From Apostichopus japonicus (taxonomy: Eukaryota; Echinodermata; Holothuroidea; Aspidochirotida; Stichopodidae), in NCBI RefSeq assembly GCF_037975245.1, contig NC_092581.1, forward strand, positions 18,157,303-18,221,302: a DNA stretch of 64,000 bases, written 5' to 3'. Numbering within the stretch: position 1 is the stretch's first letter; the number at the start of each line of letters is the position of its first letter. The notes beneath the pieces were generated by a model, which saw nothing but the letters and a program-made list of their open reading frames with translations, was not told where the DNA came from and ran no database searches. A program made the position numbers and the translations under genes. Shown here one piece after another: positions 32,198-44,453 of this stretch.

Positions 32198-33189
32198 TAA
32201 TATAGGGCAGAGAGTGAAACAGTGTTTCTAGTTTGGCGTTTGAAACTCCAAAATTGAATATCATTGATTTCAAACATTTCATTTTTTCATTACGACCCAA
32301 GGTTGTCTATGTAGCAGTAAAAACATTGGAACTTTTTACCATCCCTAATGTTCAGCTAATAATCCCTAATTGTAAAAAATTGAGAGCCCACACAAGTCCT
32401 ACCCATATACACAGGGTACATTGTCATAAAATAACAGTAAATTCATATTTGACATTTTTTCATCCGATTTGGCCATCAATTCTGGTCGGTTGCATCACAA
32501 AAAACTGGCAACCCTAGAGTGAATCTATATTATAAATGGCCATATTGTTGTGTATATAATTGCAATAGCTGTAGATCAGTGTTTTATAAATGCTTACAAT
32601 ATCAACAAGGACAGAAACTATCATACGAGAGTGTATCATTATGATTGTGTTTTATTTTTCTTATAAGCACAGCATGTGAGACAAAAGAAAGAAAATAGCT
32701 CTTCAAGTTTAAAAAGCATGAACATGAAATGAAGCAATTTACATGATATAAATATTGCCATGAAAATGGTTTCAGATGAACAGAATGCATCTTCCACAGG
32801 TTCATGTACTGTAGTACATATTGAACAGAATGAATTTAAAGTTTAAGCCTTTGTTAAAGCTGATGCCAAGTCTAGGGTTCTGTTCTATTATTATATATAT
32901 ATTACTTTACAAAGATCTTTGCACAATTTTTAAAACAAATAAAAATAACAGAGGATATCTAAAATACGGTTCTTCAATTTTCTTCTTCAATTAATCAATT
33001 CTTTTCTTCACATTTTCTTCAACAGAGTGTGAAGCCCTGCCATGGGGTCCTGATTGTGTTTTCTCCTGAAACGGAGATACCTCTCGTGACCGCTTCACCG
33101 GAGTTTGATATGAATGTCATCTCCTTCTGTCAATAGATGGACAATGAACCGACGAGAGAGACGCTGTACATTTCATTTACAGTACATTT
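32198..33189. other. Shared tail of unit 1
   Basis: AT-rich sequence repeated in unit 2 (47,510-48,475) and begun in unit 3 (63,770 on). A block near 33,020-33,165 has higher GC but does not encode MRPS6 exon 1 or 2 in any frame I read. No gene is supported. Confidence 0.5.
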
Positions 33190-34880
33190 CTAATTAACTC
33201 TCTGCAGTGAATCCAGGGTTGGACGGGGACATAAATTGCTACCGATGCTGGGGCTTTTTTCTTTCCATGGGGGGGGGGGGGTTCAAGTAAGAACCAATAG
33301 CGTGTAATAGATAAAAGGTTAGCAGGGTGTTTTCGATGGGGAAATTTCCTATCGGAGATTAATTATCTTTGGTTTATTCCATTTCCTCGTCATATATTTA
33401 GTGATATGATTCCGGGGAATCAAAGGTTTTAGACATTGAAGAACAATTACAGAATAAAATGTAAATTATTCCATGTAAGCTGCGAATAGCCATATATTTC
33501 TTTGGTATTTATTTATCATTATATATATGCTACATAACAAACTATTAATATTTTAATAAAGAGTAAACAACAATTAGTAAGAAAGAAAGAGAGGAAACAA
33601 GAGAGAAATCTCATCGCCAACAAACCATTTAGGAGTAGTTTTGTACCCCAAATTGAGCCAAAAATATACATTTGACCTTTAACCACGTGACAAAATTCAC
33701 AAATTTGACCTTTGATTCCGGGGGGGGGGGGTACCTTCCCACCAAGTTTGAAGAAACGTGGCCCAGTCGTCTAGGAGTTTTTGACACAAAATTGGACACA
33801 CAACGACACCTCTACCACTCCCCCCCCCCCCCCACCACACACACGTTTTGACCCCTCCCTCAGTCATGGACTTCCGGTCACCGTGGGGTACCCCACCATT
33901 GGTCGTTTCAGCAATAAAAGTCAACATCCAAAAACGTTACAAAACTAAGGTCATCAGTATTGCTCTATTTATATGCAATTAGTTGCTCATGATATTTGTT
34001 ATAAAATAATACATTTTGCTGAAGGATTCATACACTAACGCTAAACCCCTAAGACCCTAACCTTTTGATAACCCACTAGAATGTCATAACATTGACTCTA
34101 GACGTTTAGACCGTAGGTAAACTTAGATATTAGGTAAGGGACATTGCACACTAGTTTCTGCTCGCTAAAATGACACTGACACTAAACATTTCATGTTCCA
34201 TGTACTCATGTTTATTCATTGTTATTGTTCACCATTAGAGTTCACCATTAGAGTCACATCTGCCCCCTTGTCATTATTATTAGTTGTTGCATGCCCAACA
34301 TTTAAATCTAGCGGTCGCACTTTCTTTGTATCATATTTTGTACTTTCCGTTCCACTAACAAGTATTGCTGAAGGAGATCGGTGAGGGACCGAAATTCCAA
34401 TTTATTTTCTAATGCAGTACTCCTTATTTGTCAATTTAGAGTCATATCTCATTTCTGACTTTGTTAAGTTCAATTTCATTTCTTTTGGGGTCGCGTGTAC
34501 CGAGTAACGGCTATAAATGAACATCTAATTTACAAATGGTTTCGAGGTAAACAAACACGTGCTAGCCTTTCAGCATTACACGGTGGCTTACGGGGTCATT
34601 GCAAGAAACATGTACAAGAAAATGTTTGATTTATAACTATCAGGGCTAAAAGTAATCCCTCCCATAAACTCTTGATTGAATAAAACTAACATATACCAAA
34701 CACATATAGAACATTATATTGGCTACAACATATATCTAAGGTGTGTTTTATCAAATCAACCCCCTTACAGCTATCCCTTTGACCACGTCCACCTACATAC
34801 TCCGCTTACCAACATAAAAATATTCGTCGTGCATTAAAATATATTAATTAGGAAGTATGTAAGTATATGTGTATTAACTG
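33190..34880. other. Unit 2 start, non-coding
   Basis: This matches unit 3 (48,691-50,380) nearly base for base. It includes G and C runs near 33,720 and 33,820. A 63-codon ORF at 34,193 is identical in unit 3 but has no counterpart in unit 1 and no recognisable domain, so I leave it uncalled. Confidence 0.5.
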
Positions 34881-35038
34881 TTCCCTTTCAGGGGCAATGG
34901 TGATGCACACCCGACGATGATCACACAGTCACAGTCCCGATGCAAGGGGACTGGGGTTGAGAGCGGATCAGTCGTTCGGTAGTTTGGTTTTCGTGCCCAG
35001 GTTCTTTCCTGGGCGACTTTTTCTTAAAAAGTATATGA
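34871..35038. mobile_element. Short insertion in units 2 and 3 with 9-bp direct repeats
   Basis: Units 2 and 3 have about 165 bp extra between two copies of AAGTATATG where unit 1 has one copy (at about 19,180). The insert ends in a hairpin-forming GCCCAGG...CCTGGGC stretch and CTTAAA. The class is unknown. The unit 3 copy is at about 50,370-50,536. Confidence 0.7.
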
Positions 35039-35111
35039 CTCGCACGTGCGCTCGGATGTCGAGCACGAGTGCACGTGTGGGTATAGCGGTTGCGCACGTA
35101 TGGATACCACG
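35029..35111. repeat. Left inverted-repeat arm beside transporter copy 2
   Basis: AAGTATATGACTCGCACGTG through TGGATACCACGT mirrors 37,025-37,074 plus 37,195-37,209 on the far side of the gene. Confidence 0.78.
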
Positions 35112-35375
35112 TAAATTCAGATGACCAGTTCTTATCGATGCCCTGTCCTTTGTCAGTGATCCGTCTTATCACCACCAAAGAGATACGAACAAAATACGTA
35201 CTTACGCAAACAATTTGACTTTTTATTATTATGATAATGACTGGGAAATTTAGACAATGGAAGAGATCCAAAAAATGTATGGCTTGAACGGGATTCGAAG
35301 CAGCGACGTCTGGATTACAATGTTGTACGGTTCTGTGGTTTCTGGCTGTCACCCCCAACTAAGAAATTGCTATAT

Positions 35376-35661
35376 TGAGATCACCATCAACTAAGGGCTG
35401 GATTGCTTAGAAGAGCGATGGGTTTGTAATCCAGTGGTCAGTGGTTCAAATCACGTTCTAGCCATAAATTCCTTTGTCCTTTCCAAATTTGACGTTTGGT
35501 ATCTTGACATTCTGGCCAGGGACATAGACCTGCAAAATCATGGAAGTAAAATAATGGAATACAATTGTCCTCTGGTCACGTAATCCTAATAACTTTACTG
35601 TCGAAAATAAGCTTTTAACAATGTCGAGAAACGTGTTACACTGGCAACATTTATCATGTTT
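35376..35661 (+). mobile_element. tRNA-like SINE insertion, units 2 and 3 only
   Basis: About 285 bp absent from unit 1 (which reads GCTATATTAGTGGTC straight through). Near 35,395 it holds a plus-strand tRNA-Thr-like stretch: GGGCTGGATTGC, TTTGTAATCCAG, then GTGGTTCAAATC (B box). The unit 3 copy is at about 50,875-51,161. Deletion in unit 1 is an alternative. Confidence 0.6.
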
Positions 35662-35700
35662 AGTGGTCATTTCTATGCCAAATTGAAGTTATTTGACCAA

Positions 35701-36726
35701 TCATTCTGACGAAGTTGAACAACAGACAATTCTACTGAGGAGACTTTTTTCCCTGCACCGAGAGTGACTATTTTCTAATAAACTGGCATCCTCGTCGTTA
35801 TTGCCTTTATTTTCCTCACTATGTGTAATTATAATTCCGAGACAAGATATGAGAATAAAGAACGAAGCAACACAGATTTGCCAAGACAATTGTTTTTCTA
35901 ACAGAAGGTATTCTCCGAAATACGTTATTATAACGTCAGATAATAATATCGTTGTCACCACGCTTGGGTTCTCTTTCGTCACAGCGAAAAATTCAAATGC
36001 CAGCCCTCCGGATAAAGAGATTCCCGTTAGTACCATCACAAGAACATCTCGGGTATTCCCAAGAATACCCCAAGATTTGGAGAGCGTTGTTGGTAGCAAC
36101 GACACGATGAGGTACTGTATGGCATAAGATGTTATCATTATGCTGTAGTCGATTTCGTTCTCTGACAGTTTGCGAGCAATCACTATGGAGGCAGCGGATG
36201 CTAAGGCACTGAATAAACCACAGATTACTCCAAAAATAGATTGCGGAATTATTAGTTCTGTATCTCCCTTCTCTTCCTCTTGGCGTCTGTTGAAAATATT
36301 TGTAGAGAGAACAAAGACAGCAGCTATCGCAAAACCTGCGAATAGTGGATCCGTCCATCTGAACGCATTTTGAAGAAAGATGGCGCTGAAAATGATAACG
36401 AAGATAGGTTCTGTATAAAATATCAAATTTCCATCTCCGGGTCCTAAGTTGAAAACAGCAAGTACAAAGAGGGTGTGCCCGATAGCAGCAGTAAACCCGA
36501 AAGCTAAGACAGGTAAAGTTCTTAGACCTAAATTGAAGGTAGGACGCCTGCATAACGTTAAGATGGAAACGCAAAGAGTTAATGCGAAAGCAGAAACAGT
36601 GATGGTGAAATAACGATGTGGCTGACAACTAAACCTAGCAAGTAAAATATTTTCAGCGGAAAAGCTAAAAGCAGCTGCGATCGCTGAGGAGATTCCAACG
36701 ATACGGTCAAGTGCACACTGCTTCAT
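35701..36726 (-). CDS. SLC35G/EamA-type drug/metabolite transporter, copy 2
   Basis: Full-length 341-residue copy with the same ten-span layout as copy 1. At residues 4, 37, 56 and 69 it agrees with copy 1 (C, H, L, R). From residue 87 onward it agrees with copy 3 at most variable sites (F87, N100, I108, A130, I186 and the KGNNDEDA tail), so a recombination point lies between codons 69 and 87 (about 36,466-36,522). It has private changes such as F132. No stop or frameshift is seen. Confidence 0.85.
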   Translation of the reverse strand: MKQCALDRIVGISSAIAAAFSFSAENILLARFSCQPHRYFTITVSAFALTLCVSILTLCRRPTFNLGLRTLPVLAFGFTAAIGHTLFVLAVFNLGPGDGNLIFYTEPIFVIIFSAIFLQNAFRWTDPLFAGFAIAAVFVLSTNIFNRRQEEEKGDTELIIPQSIFGVICGLFSALASAASIVIARKLSENEIDYSIMITSYAIQYLIVSLLPTTLSKSWGILGNTRDVLVMVLTGISLSGGLAFEFFAVTKENPSVVTTILLSDVIITYFGEYLLLEKQLSWQICVASFFILISCLGIIITHSEENKGNNDEDASLLENSHSRCREKSLLSRIVCCSTSSE

Positions 36727-37024
36727 GATGATAGTAAGATATGCTTCTTAGTCGATATATGTGTCAAGACTGAACCATCGGACTATGAAGACGTTAAAAT
36801 TTATAAAGTCAGGTAGCAGGTTCATGAGTATAAAGCGCCTTTTACTCCGTACGAGGCGTAAAATCATTAGCTTGCTACAAGCTAACTGCTCTGATCGTAA
36901 ATGCGGGCAGCGGGATACATTGAGTTTACATCCACATATACATATACACACCCACACAACTATATATATATATATATATATCATAAAAATTATATATATA
37001 ATTGAAATAAATGTAGCCTACATA

Positions 37025-37209
37025 ACGTGGTTTCCATCCGTGCGTAACCGCTATACCCATGCGTGCACTCGTGCTGATTAGTCCAAGGTGTTGATTAGTC
37101 CAAGATGTTGATGTTGATGAGTCCAAGATGTTGATTAGTCCAAGGCAGACTAGAGTCCAAGATTTAAGTTCGGTCCTCATTTGAAAAATAGATACATCCG
37201 AGCGTACGT
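37025..37209. repeat. Right inverted-repeat arm of copy 2, split by a local duplication
   Basis: The arm (CGTGGTTTCCATCCGTGCG...) is interrupted after CACTCGTG at 37,074 by about 120 bp made of GTTGATTAGTCCAAG repeats. These copy sequence from about 37,492-37,560. The arm resumes at CATCCGAGCGTACGTG (37,194). Confidence 0.75.
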
Positions 37210-37850
37210 GAAAAATGTGGGGGCGGAAGTATCATTCCGCCCCCCCCCCCCCCCCGCTTCGCAAGTCAGAAACCCCCTTTTCATTTCCAAATAAGAAAAA
37301 ATCTCATTTGGACCACCAAATTGCATCTAAGGCCAGGTGAAAATGCAAAATTATATACAAAATGGAGTGGGTGGGTTGAAGTGTGCTATATTGCACCAAA
37401 TTGCAAAGCCGGCCATCAGTCTTTAGCCCCCCCCCCCCCCACTCAAAAGTACCTTCCTACGCCACTGACTCCAAAAAACTTTGCTTTTGTTATGTTGATT
37501 AGTCCAAGGCAGACTAGAGTCCAAGATTTAAGTTCGGTCCTCATTTGAAAAATAGATACAGCCTTGCAAAATAGTATCATATTAATGTGAAGTTAACTTT
37601 GCCCATTTTAAATAATAAAAGAAATACATATCTCGATTAATGTTGACAATTTTAATCATTCATATCAGAGTGAATCTTGAATAAGTCGTGGCCGGTTAAT
37701 GTTCGAATCCCACGAGAAACTATGTCACATTTGTTGCGGCAAACATTGCAGAAAGAAGTGTTCCCGACAGACACGCTTAGAATACAATTAATACAGGTCT
37801 TGTTCAACTATATGTGGCAATTTCGAAGGTTGGTATTCTAATGTACCTGC

Positions 37851-39092
37851 CAGTGGCGGCGGAACCGGGGGGGGGGGCTTGGGGGGCTCAGCCCCCCCAA
37901 TGAAAAAGTTGAGGGGCAAATGCATGATAAGCCCCCCCCCCCCAATATTTACCAAGGCTCCGAAACATGCATCTGCCCATTTTTGAATGCATACTTGTCG
38001 ATCTGTCCGATGCACACGTATACTATATAGGTGTAATAATTAAATATGATAATTGATTGTCTGTATCATGCCTCATCGAATATTAGTGTTTTAAATAAGA
38101 GGGTAATAAGCTAAACGCTACACCCATCAACATTTGCGTTTACACTACGAGTACACGCAAGGCGTGGAACATGGCTTTATGATTAAATTTTATGTTCAAT
38201 CAAGTATTAAACGAACAAAAACACAATATTGGCATTTCAACTGTACTGTATAGGGGACATGCATTCATGACATGATGACAGTGCTAGGTCATAGAAATTT
38301 GTTGGCAACTGCACATGGTTTTGGAATTACCCATTTGTTGACATTAAGAAATGCTTTCTGTTTTTTCTTATGACATTTATTTAATTCAGGGGCGTCGGAG
38401 CCGGTACGGGCAGGTCCGGCGAACACCGGACCAATATTCACGACGCAAAAAAAAAGTAGGACTAAAAAATGGAAAAAAAATCTCGGAGGTATATGTTTCA
38501 ATAATTTTCAATAATGATGACGGCAATTAGGCTACTGTGACTACTCTGGTATGGCAGGGGTCTTGTTTTCAAGCTCGGGAAGTGCCGTTTCCTGTTATCT
38601 GGGAGGCATATTTTCAAAATTTTCTCCATTACACTACGCGCCAATCATGGTGCCGCGTAGCGTAGTTTGACCTACCAAACGTCCCCCCGATAATTATGAT
38701 AGTTGGCCACACTCTCAACCGCCGTACATATAGCTTCCGACGCCCTTGTAATTATTGCATTTAATTGCAAGTAGTAATTTACTACTCTCAAAAAACGTCT
38801 TTGCGAGTACACGTCGAGGAATAGCTGCTCTCTTAAAACACCATCGAATATACAAATTACAATGTTTTTACAGATTTTTACGTGCAATCTGAGAAATTGC
38901 AGGCTTGAGACCCTTGTTTTAGGGCTAGGTATTCGCAGCATAAAACACTCGGGAAGTGCCGTTTCCGGCCATCTGGGGGGTTTGAAAAACCCAAAATTTT
39001 CTTGTACGCTCCGCACCAACCGATGGTGGCGCTCCGCTTAGATAGTCTCCACATATTAGCCCCCCAATAATTTTCCCGTTCCGCCGCGCTTG
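37851..39092. mobile_element. hAT-like non-autonomous element, unit 2 copy
   Basis: Same element and same target site as 21,619-22,865 in unit 1 (flanks GTACCTGC / GTATCTGC), with the nested 5-bp-duplication element at 38,387-38,748. The shared insertion point shows that the unit 1 and unit 2 sequences here descend from one insertion. Confidence 0.8.
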
Positions 39093-41548
39093 GTATCTGC
39101 CTCCGTATAACAAACAGTTCATTAAAAACAGTTTAACATAACTTGTGCTGTGAATGAATGTTACCAAGAATTTGTGTACTTTCTGTGTTCTATGGAGTTC
39201 AAATATTTAGTTAAGATATTGCAAACATGTTTTTTTCAAAAGAAGCCAAGCCAACACCCTGCATAATCAGTGGTTATTGACAATAGTTATCTTGCTAATA
39301 CTGCGAAACATGCAACGTGGTATAAATTAGTTAGCAAGATATAAGTAAAAAAAGCATATAACATATTCTCTATGGAAAAATGGTATGAATCTTGCAAGTT
39401 GCAATGCAGAATAATTCCTGTATAAGGAATATTATATATGCATTTGTGTGTTAACAGCATTAAATGAGGCTGAGGAAGTCATGTGACTCTTACCGTACCC
39501 TAATTGAAAAGGATTTTGGAGTTCCTCATAAAATATTCAATTATGATTTAACTGCAGTGGAAAGCAGTGGTATTTAAGTTATGGATAACCAAATATTAAG
39601 GTGCTAGTTTAGTTTAGTACTATGCGTGAGAATTGCTTCTCGTACAATTGATTGTAAATGTGATTCATGCTAAGAAAAAATACTTGCATATGTAGACCAT
39701 GAAAAATTCAAGATTGTTGGGAGAAGTCAAGTTTTAAGGAAACTGCAGATTTCTTTATTACAGTGTACTCGAAACTGGTGAATGTAACCAGAGTGCATCA
39801 TCACCATTGCAGAAAAAAATCAATATTCTTGATGTGCACTCAATAATATATTTAGAAGGTTATAATGAATGCAGTAAAATGTTTGGAAGGTTATAATGAT
39901 GAAATAAATGTTGTCTACAGTTCTGAAAGGGCAAAGAAGACTAGCTGTTAGAGCATGATTGACCGTTTAATTTCTTGACCATTGTAATGTAAGTTTCTGT
40001 CAATAATAGTGTTTACCAGTCTAAACAGAAACATCATTACTTTATCCCTTTAGGACTAAAGGAAACTGAAACTGTCAGGCAAGTTTATATAATAAAATTA
40101 AAATAAAACAAAACTGTTAGCAAACTGCTTATCCACAAAAGAGCCTGTGTAGGAGAAAGTTTAGAAATGAAAGGAAGAGCATCCGTTCTGGATCATCAGA
40201 AGACATCAGACAACCAAAGAAAGACAAACGCTTGCCTTCTCTTTCTAATCCTGGAGAGGACTCAGAATCTATTGCTGCACATATAAGGTAATAAAAACCT
40301 AATGCTCTTATAAAGTTATATATATATAGAGGGTTAGGGTAACCCTACCCCTTCAATGTATATATATATAAGAGGTAGGGTGAGGCGCACGCCCCATCCA
40401 AAATCCTTGATCTGTCACTGGCTACACTGTGTATATAATAGGGATCAGGGCTGTAATGATTTCACTGTTCCTCTTCCCAGTGTCTTGGCATTTTTCTTCT
40501 TTTTACTCCTTTTCTACTTTTTCTCTTTCTTCTTTTTCTTTTCCCTTCCTTCCTCTCCTCCTCCTCTTTCCCCCTTTTTTTCCTATTTTTCTCTTTTTTG
40601 CTCTCCTCTTTTTTCTTACTGGGGGGCGTGCTCCAACACCCCCCCCCTGGATACGCGCCTGAATACATACATACACACAAACGCCATCGTGAATGCAAAG
40701 GTTACAGTTTTCATCGAAACCAAGAACCTTCCTTACAATTTCTATTGTCTATAAATGCTGCGGCAATGGCGTGTCCAAAGGGGGAAGGGAGCCATTAGAT
40801 CATCCCCTTCATTGCATTGTCAGTCAGGAGAAATCCATGTTCACGGGCCTGATTGATGTAGTGTTCACAGTCAGGCAGTATAGCACTATTTTTAGCAAAG
40901 TAATGTTGTTTGTGACACATAAGGGTTTCACATATAGCCTATAAACTGAGACGGGATGTCCTCAAAACGGATTGGTTGTCCCCAGAACATATTAGAAACA
41001 TCATAAAACTAATGAGGTTTACCAGGTGCATTCCCTCCAGGGGGTTGGGGGGGGGGGAGGGGATAGACTCTTGTCCAGTTGTACAGTTTGGTCTTTGCTT
41101 GTTAGTTTCGTCCCCGATTTTCAATACCCACACTGGGTATATAGGAGCAGGTTATAAAAAAATACCATAAATTCTGTTTTAATCGGCATTGTCCTATTTA
41201 TTGCAAGGAAAATATATTGTCCCTCTGACAAACTCAAATGATTTTCGAAAGGTCTTTGTGAAGTTAATGAAAAGCACTACTTGTACGAAAGGCATACAAA
41301 ACTAGAGCATCGATGCTGTAGAATCCCATTACTATACTGATGTGCTGGTACTTTAATGCTTAGTGTATCAGTTAAGACAGGTATTACAAGGTACTGTTGG
41401 TGGAAGTGAACAGACATTTTCATGCACAAAACCTAAGTTACAAAACAGATCACAATCCTATAGAATCACATAAGGTCAAAAATGAGCAAGATAAAGCTTT
41501 AATTACCTTAAAATCAACCCCCGAGAAACATACCTTTTTATCACATAC
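39093..41548. other. Shared non-coding block of unit 2
   Basis: Counterpart of 22,866-23,031 plus 28,250-30,553 in unit 1, with the polypyrimidine repeat at 40,372-40,664. No conserved coding frame. Confidence 0.5.
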
Positions 41549-41660
41549 CAGGGGCGGATCCAGGGGGGGCCCGGGGGGCCCGGGCCCCCCCTTTTTGAAA
41601 ATCCTGATTTTTTTTTTTTTTTTTTTTACCCCGTTCGAGGGAAAGTGCCCCATGCGTGAT

Positions 41661-42995
41661 CAGTGGCGTAGCTACGGGGGGCCTGAAATTGCAGACATGA
41701 GATCCATATTTTCAGGCTAGGTACATGCTGCTTAGAATACTCGGGAAGTGCCGTTTCCGGCCATCTGGGGGGTTTGTAAAGCCAAAAATTTTCTTGTACG
41801 CTCCGCACCAACCGATGATGGCGCTCCGCTTAGATAGTCTTACGTTCAGGCGCGGCTGGACCAGTCAGACAGCCCCCCCCCCCCCCTGTCACAAATCCTG
41901 CATCCGCCCCTGATATGTCATTGAATATTCCACAAACAACTTTTTATGTCCACGAAACTGTCGAAACATGATTTTCACTACTGGTAGAGATATAAAATAT
42001 TGGGAATTCTGAATTTCCTGCAAACATGCGCCTGTGCCTGTTCAATACTCACTACTGTATCGCCTTAAAAAATGATGAGTGGAAATAGTTTCTCCAGGAC
42101 CGTATCGTATCGTGGGTATCGAGTGCGTCTGATATACGAACGTACGTAATACGTACGTCTATGATGATATGCACTGTACTGTACTGATAAAAACATAGGT
42201 GAATTTCACTCCATGGGAGTGATCACTGAGCACATTCCGGTATAAGAGTGAATTTCCACTCCATTGGAGTAAATCTTAACTCCTAAAGAGTTATATTCAC
42301 TCATATTAGGAGTGAGGGTTAACTCCAATAGAGTTAAATTTTACTCTTAATTTGAAGTGCGCCGAGTGATCACTCCAATGGAATGAAATCCACTCATTTG
42401 TTTTTAGAGTGTTGCTAGGTATATGAAGAAGAAATTTACATACCAATACATGTTATCGGTCATCGATTGGCACAAAAAGCCAGATTCTGATGACAGCTGC
42501 CTCAAGAAACCCAATAAATGGCCTAATAAGCACCGAGCCATCAATGTGGACCATTACCGAAACATCGATGCGTGTTAGTCTTCCACCCCCTTCCTCTAAT
42601 GCTATTTAAGTCCACATGTGGGCATATCCTGCAAATCTACCGGTAGCCCACAGGGGTTTGAGTTGGGAGAAAGGCCTTGACAGCTTGAAACGACAAATGA
42701 TGCCAACTTCCCTCAAGTTAAAAGTCTGGCTGAGTTGGCAAGGCCAGTCAGCATGAAAGTGAAAAAACTTTTTTTGCATTTCTGTCACCAAAGTTGCACA
42801 TCTTTTTGGTTGCTATTTTGCCTCACAGGTGCCATCTCCTGCGATCAGGGGGGTGCTGAAATCTCAAATTTTCTCTGTACGCTCCGCGCCAACCAAGGTG
42901 GCGCTCCGCTTAGATAGTAAACTCCGCCCCCCCCCCCCCACAAGAAAGAACAGCCCCCATGGCCCCCCACTCAAAAAATACTAGCTACGCCACTG
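41661..42995. mobile_element. Nested hAT-like element in unit 2
   Basis: Ends CAGTGGCGTAGCTACG and, inverted, CAGTGGCGTAGCTAG. Flanks TGCGTGAT and TGCGTGTA agree at six of eight positions with the last two swapped. It contains two copies of the recurrent core module (about 41,740-41,840 and 42,840-42,920). Confidence 0.7.
42188..42410. repeat. Palindromic MITE-like repeat (ACTCC-rich)
   Basis: The left end AGGTGAATTTCACTCCATGG...GTGATCACT is matched, inverted, by the right end ...GAGTGATCACTCCAATGGAA. Interior ACTCC/GGAGT pairs repeat on both strands, so most of the 220 bp could fold on itself. Confidence 0.65.
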
Positions 42996-43420
42996 TGCGT
43001 GTAATAAATTTGCAAAAAGAGTACACCATCATTCTGATAAAGTGAAGGTGAGAGGGGCACTCTGACTGCATCAATAGTCTCCATCTGGAAGGGGGCATCC
43101 AAGATGAAATGGCCTGGAGTAGCCTGGTAAAAAGTAGTTTGCATCACCACCTATACTCCCCAAAGACGTAAATCCCAGCTCATTGCTCGAAATTGCAAAT
43201 ATATGCCCGGCAAACCATGAATACATGATTTATTGGAAATAAATTTTACTCCAAACTTTCACGAAAAGTAGCACCAGATTGCACCGAGGACCTCCATATT
43301 TTGTGAAATTTTCCCAAAGGGGAGGGGGGCACCCACTCTCCTTAGACCCCTTCCCCAGGACGACGATTAGGCATTTCCCATCTGGGCCCCCCCTTCGGCG
43401 AAATCCTGGATCCGCCACTG

Positions 43421-44453
43421 CATACCACTGGCAGGACAGCTTTGAAACTTACTATTAACTCACAACTGTATAATATATTGTGTAAGATGCCACTTTCAAG
43501 CAACAGTTTTCTTTTCAAGAGTTTAATTCCAAGCTGTTTAGACTAGTGTAGGTCCATTGTCAAATCGAGGCTTCACTGCCAGATAAGGACTATCTCTATT
43601 GGTCTCAGCACAGTATTATAATTGTTCAGTCAAGTGTGTTGGTAGCTCTCTGAACTTGAGATGCACAACATCATTTGTTTAACTCTTTTACTAGCTGTGC
43701 TTAAGAGCATTTTAGAAGGTCTGGAACCATCTAAAGTGGTTTTCTGTGATTTGACATTAAGATGTAACAAATGTATACGTGATAATGCTTGATGATGATT
43801 TCATTACTCTGTGTCAACCAGGGAAGATATCATTTGATGAACCTGATATTTGTAGCAAAACAATATTAATAAACACCCCCACACAACTTCTAAAGGCAGA
43901 CTTCATTCTCCTTTAATATCTACAGCATTGCATGTGTTGTTTTCAGCACACAAAGACATTCCTCTGCCCCTCCCCTGCCAAGTACTTGAGAACTGCACAG
44001 GGTAGAACTAATTCTCCAAGTAAATATTAATTACACAAACAAAGAAAACAGCTATTTTCATACATGAATTACACAGTTTGTTCTTGCACAATACTGCACA
44101 AATACCTCTGATTGTACTGTCAAATGGGCTTGGAAGTACAACTGAAACAGATTTCAGGATATTGTCTATTTTGATTGGCTATGGTATTTTTCTTGTGATG
44201 ATCGAATGCATTTGATTTTGCACTGAACCTGCAACAAACTCTATAGCATAATGCTTCAGAGAACCTCAGTATTAGCACACTGCTTCAAATGCACAAAGCA
44301 AGCTTGAGTCCCTCCCTGTGTTCTTCTCAATCTTTTCAGAACCTTGCTAGTCCTCTTTTACCAGCTTCATCTGGATGCATCCAACTATGAACCGCTCATG
44401 ATTTAAGTTGAAACTTGAAATCTGACATTCTTCAGCTATCAAACATTGTAATT
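43421..44453. other. Conserved non-coding block downstream of MRPS6 exon 3, unit 2
   Basis: Matches 30,560-31,581 (unit 1) and 62,100-63,123 (unit 3). No gene is supported. Confidence 0.5.

Larger units (their letters stand above)
15762..33189. repeat. Tandem array unit 1 (about 17.4 kb)
   Basis: The unit starts at TCTAATTCTAATTAAC, just before a GTTGGACGGGGACATAAATT block shared by all units. In order it holds the shared G-run block (16,280-16,500), unit-1-only sequence with two tandem repeats (16,830-19,040), the transporter (19,593-20,618), shared transposons, the 5.2-kb nested insertion (23,032-28,241), conserved non-coding DNA, MRPS6 exon 3 (31,582-31,804), a tRNA-derived SINE and about 1 kb of shared tail. 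Without the nested insertion it would be about 12.2 kb. Confidence 0.9.
41549..43420. mobile_element. 1.87-kb element, ends CAGGGGCGGATCCAGG, target duplication CATAC (unit 2 only)
   Basis: Unit 1 and unit 3 read CACATACCACTGGCAGG uninterrupted (about 30,551 and 62,094). In unit 2 the element starts CAGGGGCGGATCCAGG, ends CCTGGATCCGCCACTG and is flanked by CATAC on both sides. It contains a T run near 41,610, a nested hAT-like element (41,661-42,995) and a 43,230-43,400 stretch like the 135-bp repeats of unit 1. It is non-coding. Confidence 0.85.
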
